The notes beneath the pieces are model-generated. The model saw only the letters and a list, made by a program, of their open reading frames with translations, was not told the origin of the DNA and did no database searches. Positions 55,331 through 64,000 of a DNA stretch of 64,000 nucleotides are shown piece after piece (position 1 is the first letter of the stretch; each line of letters begins with the position of its first letter). The stretch is from Ursus arctos. Taxonomy: Eukaryota; Chordata; Mammalia; Carnivora; Ursidae. The position numbers were made by a program, and so were the translations under genes. The stretch lies in assembly GCF_023065955.2 (NCBI RefSeq), contig NW_026622986.1, forward strand, positions 15,277,848 to 15,341,847, written 5' to 3'.

Positions 55331-57599
55331 TACTCAGAAAATCAAGCTAGGGAAATTCTCCTAAGAAGAGTTTTCTCCACTCCCCTGAGAAAGTGCCAAA
55401 AGTGTATTTTCTCTGAGTTCCAGGTAACACAGTCTATCCCTTTCTGCAACAGTTCACATGCCCCCACTTGAAATACAAGTCTTACTGCTTTTTAAGTTAA
55501 GTGACTTTATTTTTAGTTAAGAGATATATAGAGCACATTTTTCTCTCTCCCATGATTTTCTCAGAAAGAATAGGCTTGTAGGCTTAGAATTCCTCTTTAA
55601 TTAAAAAATTGTTCCTGGGTATAAAGGTGTGGAGTGGGCATAATTATGGAATTCTAACCTAGGGACTTGGCCTCTTTTCTGCAGAGCTGCAGTTCAGGAT
55701 GTGGTAGGCTGTATTTCTGGAGTAGGAGAAAGACAAGTTCATTCAACCATGCAAATTAAATTATAAGACTTGGAATCATTATTTCTGTGAAAATGTGATC
55801 TCCATCCTGTGTTAGTTCTGACATTCTTTTCAGATTTTCACCATAACAGTTCTACTTGGCCTTTAAATAACACAGGATCAGTAAAATGTCTCTGGCAGAA
55901 GATAGGATGTATTAAGCTCCAAGGTTGAATTTGAACATCTTTGCTTCACTGTTCTAAAATTAAAAATAACTCAAAAGAAACATCATGTAATCAAAGAACA
56001 AGGTAACTATTCTTGAGAAGTGTAAAAATCTTAACTCCATAGAGCTTAAATCAGTCTCCAAATCCACCTTGGACCTCGGCATGTACTCCTATTTTGAATA
56101 AAATATAAGAAAGGTGATGGCGTATCTCCCACTATTATCTGTTTCAATATTCAGTAGCACTGAACTGTAATAATTCTTTATGTTTTACCTAAATCATTCA
56201 TGTAGTAATCTCTCATTTCTCATTTCTCTATGAAGAAGAACTGTTGTCACTGCCTTATCAGTTTTGAGAAACTTCAACTTTTGTTAAAGTTTGTGACCTC
56301 CAATGCTGCCCTGATTTCATAATGGCCTTTAGGATTCCTAAGGTAACCCTAAAATAGCTAGAGATGTTATACAAAAATTGCCAGAAAAGTTAATGAAGGT
56401 GATTAATCACATGGTGTTGAAAACATAGTCCAATGACAGTACATCTAATATTTATTGAGAACTTACTATATGCCAATCACTAGGTGCATAAAAAGGTAAT
56501 TTCAACAGATATTCTTTTTATGAGCAGCTGGGTGATTTATCTGCTTTGGGTGGTTCTTGAATACCTATTTCTGTATAATTTTTGATTTTTTAAGTATAAC
56601 GCAGGGACCCCATGGTACTCTGCCAACTCTATGTTCTAGGTATCTATTTGCTAGAAGTTTATTTTACCTAGAGAGATGGATACCACGACCATCATTAATT
56701 GCTATAATATTGATTGTGCAAATTAAGGGTTCATAGGTTCACAGATGATGCTACAGGACATGAAACCTGGTAATTGCCTTAAAATAGCCTATAATCTGGT
56801 ATCTAGCAAGATAATGAGACATAGCCTTCCTACTGCATTCCAGTTACCAATGTTTTTATATAGGAAATAACTACTCAAGTTATATCATGTCTTTGACGCC
56901 AGTAACACTTCAAATAACCAACAGTCTCAATCAAGGAAGTTTTCTTTGCAAGGTTGAGTTGTAACTTACACACCGAAGGTGGGAACAATGTGAAGAGACA
57001 TTTTTTGTGTGAGAGTAGGAGGCAGGGGGAACCATAGGTAATGGGAGACAGGGTATATGGGCAGAGACTCATGAGGTCTGTGATCATGAATCTGGACCCG
57101 TTTAAGAGCAATGGTGAGCCAACAGAATGCCACAAAAGGGGAAAGAAAGAAGAGCTCTGTGAAAAACTGGGGACTGAATGTCCAATCCGGACAGGATGAA
57201 AGGACGTTCAAGCCAATTTTCCAGGAATGTGTAAACGGAGTTATAAAGTAAATGAGATGGATAGGTAGAAATGATAGAATACGGATCTATACACAAAAAG
57301 AAACAGGAGAGTCATATGGTAGAGAGATGGCTGTTTAAAATAAAAATCAACAATAAAAGTGGCAAGAATATAACAGTTTTAAAATTAAGAATTAATTTTT
57401 GTATACTTCCAAGTTTTTAAAGTATTTTTATTGAATATGCTTTCAGAGACACTTCACGCCACTTAGAAGTATGAAATCTATAATATACCAATGGCCAAAT
57501 GAGACCTTCAAGTGCCCTTTCAAACATCCGTGCTAAGGTCTTAGGAAAGGAGCATGAGGCTCTCCCTGGTCCCAGCAACTTACTGATTTTTAATGACCT
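55331..57599. other. Single-copy DNA, about 2.3 kb
   Basis: AT-rich, with no SINE, LINE or LTR recognised apart from a short MIR/L2-like trace (TATTTATTGAGAACTTACTA and TATGCCAATCACTAGG) at about 56448-56485. Minus-strand frames of 64-86 codons at 56.9-57.3 kb overlap each other and show no motif. Confidence 0.5.
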
Positions 57600-58600
57600 A
57601 ATTTATTTGACATTCCCAGCCAAATACAGTAAATAATGGGTAACGGCTATGAGTTCTTTGTCCTGCTTCTCCTCTAATCCGCTTTTCCTCCATTACACTG
57701 CAGGCAAGGCACACAATTGAAATTTTAAATAAAAAAAAATAACAGAAATCTTAAGGCAGAACCATCTGCATCAAGATTTTCTGTACGTTTCTCACCAGCT
57801 CGCTCACTATGGCCCACCTCCAGCACTGACTTCATCCCGCATGACCTCAGGAAGAATGAGATCGCTTCTCTACACAAAGACAGGGGAGATTACTTGGAGA
57901 AAAAGCCTCAGAGAAACTTCAGGTAAAGCAGGGTTAATTCGGATTCTCCCGAAAAGAGGTATGTCGCCTTTAATGACCAGGGCCAGGAAGGACCTTGGCT
58001 ACGATAGCTCGGGTAATAACACTAAATGTGCAGTTTAATCTGGCCAAGGATTATTAATGCAGTTTATGAAACTCTTAGTGACTGCTTTAGCTCAAGCCTT
58101 TGGCCCTAGCTTCTCCCGGTTCAAGCTTGATAAGCCCGGGGCTTGAGCTCATCTTAATGGGTGGTGGAAGACTGGGCTCCATTTCTCCTGGGACTTCAAG
58201 CTCATTAGTCACAGCCGCCAATTAAAAGCTTTGTTAGAGAACTGGAGGAATGTGGCCCAGCACATGTAGAGGCCCGGAAGCCCCTTCCACATATATCATG
58301 GATGAATAAGTCTCTATGGCATGCCAAGCCACACATCAGTAGACCGTGTGCATCAGCAGACAGGATCAACAAAAGCAGGACAAAAATTTCGAGGTCAGCA
58401 CTTTCTGGAGCCAGCCCTTGTGTTCCGACTGATAAGGCTTTGAACATTTTCATTAGCCCTGCTGATCCCAGTCATTTTAAATGACAAACACGTTCTAATT
58501 ATTTTTAAAGGCAAGTTACATAATCTAGAAGGCAACCCATGCTCTATAGTTTTCTAGAAATGATTATTGACCCTCGTGTATGTCTCCTGTGACTATGAGG
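57600..58600. promoter_or_regulatory. Candidate conserved non-coding regulatory block (inference)
   Basis: A kilobase without any recognisable repeat and with homeodomain-type cores (TTAATTCGG, GGATTATTAATGCAG, CGCCAATTAAAAGC, TTCTAATTATT), paired with TGACCT/AGGTCA half-site-like pieces (GACCTCAGG, GAGGTCAGC). The plain sequence has the look of a developmental enhancer. Conservation has not been tested. The 65- and 82-codon frames in it are not recognisable. Confidence 0.3.
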
Positions 58601-59760
58601 GGTCAAGTCGAGGTTAATGTTCTGGCAAACCACTTGGAATCTAGAAGAACAACTGTTTTGGTAGGGATTACTGCCATTGTAAACCACTGACAAAGGTTTG
58701 GAACAGTGATTCTTAATTAAGAAAATAAAAAGACTCAGCGTCTGTGGTCTGATCATGCAGCAAATAACTGACTCCACCTCAATCCAAACACAGAATAAAA
58801 TTCAACAAAGAGATGGATTTATTTTTGTAATAATTTGTTTTAGATATTTAATCTAAAATAATACGGTAAGGCTTCAGAAATAACTTTGGGTATCGAGTGT
58901 TGAAACAATATTTGCTATATTTTTTAAATGAAGCCTTTGTTTTAATTCCAACTGTGTCTTATTACTAACTTGTTGCTTCCAAAGAGGATTTTGGGACAAA
59001 ATATCTCAACATTATAGCATGTTCAGTGGAAGTAATAAAAACTTCCAACAGTGTATATTTCAAAATTTGTCATGTTTAGATAACATTCAATAACCAACAT
59101 TCTCTTTAATCAACTCATTGTTTGTTTGGGAGTGTAGTCTCTGACATGTCATAAAAATTATATGTGGACAAGTAAGATCAAGAAATATTAAAAACAAAAA
59201 ATTTTGAATATGATCCACTTCATATCTATGGACTTGCTGGGGTGCCGTGGTGAGCGATAAGGAGAACCAGAGAGTGTCCTGAGAAGACCGCACACCTTTG
59301 ATACCTAAGATTTGGTTACGAAGCTGCAAACAGGCTATGTAATTTGTTGGGAAAATGTCTCAAGGTAGTAGAAAAATCACAGAAGTCCAGAGCTAGAAAG
59401 ACCTTTGGGCTTTTCATTAGAACCTTTCAGAAAATATGAACTTCTGGTGTCTCAATAAGGAAAAGCAAAAGACATCTGTATCATTTCAGAAAATATTATT
59501 TGTTCCCCTATAGAGCACGCCCTGAAAATTTTCTCAAAGTAGGGTACAGCCCCTCCTCACCACCCGTGCAGTATTCCCAATGCACCAAACCGTGGCTGAG
59601 TTTCTGGTAGAAGTTCAAAGGAATGGATTCTTCAGCAGTTCTATCACAACACGGTCAGGATTACATTAGTTTAATAATGTTCGAGCTGATATTTGGACAG
59701 TCTGCATTCCGATAGAAGCTAGCAAGAACACTTTGCGTGACGAATATGATTTGTGAAATT
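58601..59760. other. Single-copy DNA, about 1.15 kb
   Basis: AT-rich with no supported feature; an 80-codon minus-strand frame (59087-59329) lacks motifs. Confidence 0.45.
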
Positions 59761-59776
59761 CTTAGACTTTTTTTAA

Positions 59777-59879
59777 AGACTTTATTTTTAAGTAATCTCC
59801 ATACCCAATGTGGAGCCTGAACCCACAACCCCAAGATCAAGAGTTGCATACTCCCCTGCACAAGCCAGCCAAATGCCCT
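59777..59879 (-). mobile_element. Old short-form carnivore SINE with target duplication
   Basis: AGACTTTATTTTTAAGTAAT, CCCAATGTGGAGCCTGAACC, CCAAGATCAAGAGTTGC, AGCCAGCCAAATGCCC. CTTAGACTTTTTTTAA is exact at 59761-59776 and 59880-59895, notable for an old form. Confidence 0.9.
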
Positions 59880-60026
59880 CTTAGACTTTTTTTAATGTCA
59901 AAGACCAAAGTAAGACTTCCTGTTCTAAAACTTTTCTCAAGAAAACCTGACCATTTTGCCACTACAAAAGCTTAGAAATAACAGACAAAAAGACATCATT
60001 CTTTCAAATGCATTACTGAGCTTGCA

Positions 60027-60078
60027 AAAAAGAGAGAGAGAGAGAGCGAGCAACAGTGAAAGAGAAAGAGAGAGAGAT
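60027..60078. repeat. (GA)n-rich simple repeat
   Basis: AGAGAGAGAGAGAGAGCGAG, a short break, then AGAGAAAGAGAGAGAGA. Confidence 0.95.
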
Positions 60079-60496
60079 CTAAAAAGCAATGTGGTAAGGA
60101 CACAAATCCACTCTGATTTGCATTAAGGGGTCTTGCAAGTCTTAGTAACCTAGAAGCTTAGGTTTAATTTCCTATGTAGGAGCAAATGGACACAGTAATG
60201 ATGCCTGTCTGTCTCTATCAAGATGTCAAGTGAAAGAAAAAGATAGCATCTACTCAGAATTCTAATTAGGGCTATGTGAATGATGTAGGAAACCCTGAGT
60301 CAAGAAATTAGCCTGAGGACACATTGTAGGACACTAAGCAAACACAAATGCAAAATGTCTCTGAAGGGTTGGCTATATCCACTCTGGTGACACATTTTTA
60401 TAGTATTCCCTGCTGACGATGAACTCATAATCCTAAATTACAAATCACATGAAGAAATGATCCGCTAGAAGAATCACATCATAGACATAATAAATA
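60079..60496. other. Single-copy gap, about 420 bp
   Basis: No recognised feature. Confidence 0.4.
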
Positions 60497-60514
60497 AAAG
60501 AATTTGAATGAATG

Positions 60515-60710
60515 GGGGGCGCCTGGGTGGCACAGCGGTTAAGCATCTGCCTTTGGCTCAGGGCGTGATCCCGGCGTTATGGGATCGAGCCCCACTTCAG
60601 GCTCCTCCGCTATGAGCCTGCTTCTTCCTCTCCCACTTCCCCTGCTTGTGTTCCCTCTCTCGCTGCTGTCTCTATCTCTGTCGAATAAATAAATAAAATC
60701 TTTAAAAAAA
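60515..60710 (+). mobile_element. Young arctoid-type SINE with perfect 18-bp target duplication
   Basis: GGCGCCTGGGTGGCACAGCG, GTTAAGCATCTGCC, GGCGTTATGGGATCGAGCCC, CTCCTCCGCTATGAGCC and TCGAATAAATAAATAAAATC. AAAGAATTTGAATGAATG is exact at 60497-60514 and 60711-60728. This is one of the youngest-looking copies in the window. Confidence 0.98.
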
Positions 60711-60752
60711 AAAGAATTTGAATGAATGAACAAAATAATAGATTTTTAACTT

Positions 60753-60866
60753 TTTTTTAAATGATTTTATTTTTAAGTAATCTCTGCATTCAATGTGGGG
60801 TTTGAACCCACAACCCTGAGGTAAAGAGTTGCATGCTTTACCAACTGAGTCAGCCAGGAACCCCTA
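60753..60866 (-). mobile_element. Old short-form carnivore SINE (antisense)
   Basis: AATGATTTTATTTTTAAGTA, ATCTCTGCATTCAATGTGGG, GTTTGAACCCACAACCC, AAGAGTTGCATGCTTTACC and GAGTCAGCCAGGAACCCC. Flanks TTTAACTTTTTTTTAAAT and CTAAACTGTTTTAAAT may be an eroded duplication. Confidence 0.88.
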
Positions 60867-61805
60867 AACTGTTTTAAATTACTAACATGAAAGGGAATAC
60901 AAGCTGTATGAAAAGGAAAGCACAGTATTAAAATGATCATAGACCCTCTAGAAACAAAAACTATAGCAACTGAATGAAAAAACTCAATGCCTAGGCAAAG
61001 TAGCTGTTTAGGTGAAGACATAAACAATGATCTGAAAGACGGATTTAAGGAAACAACTCAGAATGGAGCCCTGTGAGATAAAGGGATAAATATAAAATTA
61101 AGAGACAACATAAAATAATAAAAAACTCAATATGTCTAACATAAATTTCAGTAAAAGCATTATGGAAGCATCAATACTCAAAGATATATGCCTGTATATG
61201 TCCCAGAACTGATAAAATATATGATTCCTATAGGTCAAGACAAAATCCAGATAAATAAAAAACAAATCCATGATGAGCTACACTGTGGTGAAAGCAACCA
61301 GAGAGAAAAGATAAAGTACCTATCAAGGGATAACAAGTAGACAACAGCAGACTTCTCAAAAGCAAAAATAAGTAACAGAAATCAATGGACTATTTTTGAA
61401 GGAATGAATGAAAATAAATGCCAATCTAGAATAATATACCCACCTAACTTATTGTTTGACTGTCAAGGGTATTTGCCAATTACTGACAAAGAGAGCCTAA
61501 AAAATAAAATATTGTTTCTTTGAAAAAAACCAACCAATAAAGAGACAAAATTTGTGCAAGATTAATTTAAAAAGAGAGAAAGGGAAATGACTATATAAGG
61601 ACAATGAAAAAGAGACACAACTACAGCAAGGTAGAGATTTTTTAGCAGAGAATTATCAAGAAGTATTTTTTATGTCAGTACACTTGAAAATCTAGCCAAA
61701 ATGGTCATTTCACTGTAAATGTAATTTACATTTACTTAGGAAGGAAGAGAAAACCTGACTCGACCAAATTAATGAGAGAAACTGCATCACTAGTGAAAAT
61801 CTGTT

Positions 61806-61828
61806 CACACACACACACACACACACAA
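61806..61828. repeat. (CA)n microsatellite
   Basis: Eleven or so CA units within the L1-like sequence. Confidence 0.95.
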
Positions 61829-61932
61829 CCAGACCCAGGATGCTTTCAGACAAGTGTTACCAACTTTCAAAGTAGAAGTAGTTCCAATCTTGTATCAACC
61901 TTTCCATAGAAGGGACTAAACTGATAATCTTT

Positions 61933-62137
61933 TTTCAAAACATTTATTTTTTCTTTTAGAGAGAGAGAGTGACCCAGAGAGCTAGTGGGGGGAGGCGCAG
62001 AGGGAGAGAATCTTTAAGCTGACTCCCAGCTGAGCACAGAGTCTGATGTGGGGCTCAGTTCCACAGCCCATGAGATCATGACCTGAACAGAAACCAAGAG
62101 GTGGAGGCTTAAGTGACTGAGCCACCCAGGCACCCCT
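61933..62137 (-). mobile_element. Older carnivore SINE inside L1
   Basis: TTTTAGAGAGAGAGAGTGAC, GCGCAGAGGGAGAGAATC, GGGGCTCAGTTCCACAGCCC, TTAAGTGACTGAGCCACCC and AGGCACCCC. AAACTGATAATCTTT is exact at 61918-61932 and 62138-62152. Confidence 0.95.
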
Positions 62138-62639
62138 AAACTGATAATCTTTCTTAAACCTCATTTTATGAGGTAAGGTAAACCTGATATAAAATAAGTA
62201 AGAAAAATTACAGGCCAGTCTCGTTCATGAATATAAAAATTTTAAGTAAAATATTAGTAAATTAAATTTAGAATGAACATTTTAAAAATTGTGATCAAGT
62301 AGAGGTTATCTCAGATTAGAAAGATGGTTTAATTTTAGAAAAAGTGATTAATGCATCAATTAACACATTAAAAGACAAAATCCTTAAGTACATCTCATAG
62401 ATGGAGGGAGTATTTAATAAAATTCAGAACACTTTCCTGATAAAACCTATGAGCAAATCAAAAATAGAAAGAAACTTTCTTAACCTGATAAAAGATATTA
62501 TTCACTGAAAGCCCAAGAAAATATAACACTTGATGACAACAAGTCAAAGGCATTTCATATAAAATCCAAGCAAGGTAGGATGCCTGCTGACAATGCCTGC
62601 TGTTCAGTTCAACACTGCACAAGAGGTGCTAACTATACT

Positions 62640-62770
62640 AGCAAGCTGGGGGGGAGGAAATAAATACATAAACATAAATAAATTTAATATATACTAAAAT
62701 AAATAAAATAAAATCTATAAATATTATAAAACAATAAACATAATTATCATTATTTGCATATATAATGACT
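62640..62770. repeat. A/T-rich low-complexity (AAAT units)
   Basis: ATAAATACATAAACATAAAT and AATAAATAAAATAAAATC style sequence with little information. It follows a run of eight G. Confidence 0.75.
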
Positions 62771-63031
62771 GCTTATTTAGAAGAGCCAAATCATCTACAA
62801 ATTTAAAACTAATAAGGAGTTCAAGATGATTGAAATTAAGAGTTAAACTAAAATCTACTCTATTTCTATAAACTATCAGCCAATAATTAGACTATTTAAG
62901 AAAAAATAAAATTTACAATAAAAACAAACTCTTCAACAATATATATAAGGTACCTAGCAATAAATCAAACAAAAATGTGGAAAAGTCTTGTAGGGAAAAT
63001 TATAAAATATATTGAAAGACATGAAAGGAAG

Positions 63032-63220
63032 TTTTTTTTTTTTTTTTTTCGAGAGAGACAGTGTGGAATAAGGGACAGAGGGAGTCAGAGAAAGAATCTT
63101 AAGCAGGCTCCAGACCTAGTGTGGAGCTTGATGGAGGCCTTGATCTCAAGACTCTGATATCATGACCTGAGCTGAAATCAAGAGTTAGACATTTAACTGA
63201 CTGAGCCACTCAGACGCCCT
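63032..63220 (-). mobile_element. Older carnivore SINE inside L1
   Basis: A T-run, CGAGAGAGACAGTGTGGAAT, AAGCAGGCTCCAGACCTAG, ATGACCTGAGCTGAAATC, TTTAACTGACTGAGCCACTC and AGACGCCC. GAAAGGAAG before and GAAAGTAAC after are a diverged target duplication. Confidence 0.92.
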
Positions 63221-63311
63221 GAAAGTAACCTTAAATAAATGGAGAGCTAGATCATATCCATGAATGGGGAGACTCAATATTTAGACATAGAAATCATCTC
63301 CAAATAATCTA

Positions 63312-63316
63312 GTTTT

Positions 63317-63359
<43 letters not shown>

Positions 63360-63381
63360 TATTTTTACTTACTTAATTTTT
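63312..63381 (-). mobile_element. Tail-only retroinsertion: (TTTA)n between target duplications
   Basis: The 70-base insert is about 11 TTTA units plus ATTTTTACTTACTTAATTTT. It is flanked by CATCTCCAAATAATCTA (63295-63311) and CATCCCCAAATAATCTA (63382-63398), which match at 16 of 17 and are host L1 sequence. It looks like a SINE or L1 event truncated within its (TAAA)n tail. Confidence 0.75.
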
Positions 63382-63786
63382 CATCCCCAAATAATCTATA
63401 GATTCAATGGAATTATAAACAAAATCCCAACATTGTTTTCCATGAAAACCTGAAACAGTGATTCTTAGATTCATATGGTATAGTAAATGTCCAAGAATAG
63501 GCAAGACGCACTTGAACAAAAATAGTAAAAAAGGGTTCATTTATTACAAGGCTATTAAAACTGTGGTATTGGTACAAGGATAGATTGGAAAATAGACATA
63601 GGGAGGCTCAATAGCATTAAATGTGACTGGGAAAAGATGGACTAATCAATAAATTGTACTGGGACAATCGCTTATTCATACAAAAAAAAAAGATAAAGTT
63701 TGATCAGTACATCACACCATACAGAAATATAAATCCTAGGTAGTTTAAAGATCTCATAGGGAAAAAGTATTACTGTAAAACTTTTT

Positions 63787-63987
63787 TTTTAATTTAAAGA
63801 TTTTATTTATTTATTCGACAGAGATAGAGACAGGCAGCAAGAGAGGGAACACAAGCAGGGGGAGTGGGAGAGGAAGAAGCAGGCTCATAGAGGAGGAGCC
63901 TGATGTGGGGCTCGATCCTATCACGCCGGGATCACGCCCTGAGCCAAAGGCAGACACTTAACGGCTGCGCCACCCAGGCGCCCCTAG
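63787..63987 (-). mobile_element. Young arctoid-type SINE with target duplication at window end
   Basis: AAAGATTTTATTTATTTATT, TCGACAGAGATAGAGACAG, CTCATAGAGGAGGAGCC, ATCACGCCGGGATCACGCC and CCACCCAGGCGCCCC. TGTAAAACTTTTT occurs at 63774-63786 and 63988-64000. Confidence 0.95.
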
Positions 63988-64000
63988 TGTAAAACTTTTT

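Larger units (their letters stand above)
60867..64000 (+). mobile_element. Old L1 LINE (sense), continuing past the window end
   Basis: Before 61.7 kb it is A-rich L1-like sequence (CAGACTTCTCAAAAGCAAAA, TCAATGGACTATTTTTGAAG, CAATCTAGAATAATATACCC). From 62.17 kb ORF2 is recognisable: AAAATTACAGGCCAGTCTCG, GAATATAAAAATTTTAAGT, GTGATCAAGTAGAGG, AGTACATCTCATAGATGGAG, CCTAGCAATAAATCAAAC, ATAGATTCAATGGAATTATA, CAAAATCCCAACATTG, CTGTGGTATTGGTACAAGG. SINEs lie at 61933, 63032 and 63787. The reading frame is destroyed. Confidence 0.85.

Overview
This is nuclear DNA from a placental mammal of the order Carnivora, probably an arctoid (bear or seal lineage). The main evidence is 31 recognisable copies of a tRNA-derived carnivore SINE. 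Each has a GGCGCCTGGGTGG head, tRNA-like A and B boxes, a (TC)n stretch and an AATAAATAAATAAAATC tail. Several are near-identical young copies carrying a CTCCGCTATGAGCCTGC variant that I associate from memory with bears and related arctoids. The other repeats are old mammalian families: L1, L2, MIR, MaLR-type LTRs, Tigger/MER2 and MER5.

I find no protein-coding gene, RNA gene or exon that I can support. All open frames are short (157 codons at most), most overlap repeats, and none gave a protein family I recognise apart from retroelement remnants. The window is best read as a gene desert or the inside of a large intron. No bacterial-type system, CRISPR array or autonomous intact mobile element is visible.

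Layout. 1-8.1 kb: two SINEs at the edge, then mostly single-copy sequence with MIR fragments and an L1-like relic near 4.2-5.0 kb. 8.1-18.7 kb: dense repeats, including L2, two related LTRs (9.2-11.05 kb), a MaLR LTR, seven or more SINEs, an L2 split by an L1, a MIR split by a MER2 transposon and an L1 3' end split by a SINE. 18.7-29.8 kb: mixed single-copy DNA with L2, MIR, an L1 3' end and a MaLR-like LTR. 29.8-32.7 kb: an L1 ORF2/3' end with two SINEs inside, then MIR and L1 fragments. 32.7-42.3 kb: the longest repeat-poor part. 42.3-44.85 kb: an antisense L1 carrying a Tigger, an LTR, a GATA microsatellite and two SINEs. 45-55.3 kb: (TA)n, MaLR LTR, a SINE with an internal triplication, an old L1, MIR, L2 and stacked SINEs. 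55.3-59.8 kb: repeat-free DNA with a candidate conserved regulatory block at 57.6-58.6 kb. 59.8-64 kb: an old sense-strand L1 running off the window, peppered with SINEs and a tail-only retroinsertion.

Repeat family names come from recognition of remembered consensus features, not from a database search. Boundaries without a visible target-site duplication are approximate, generally to about 10-30 bases.
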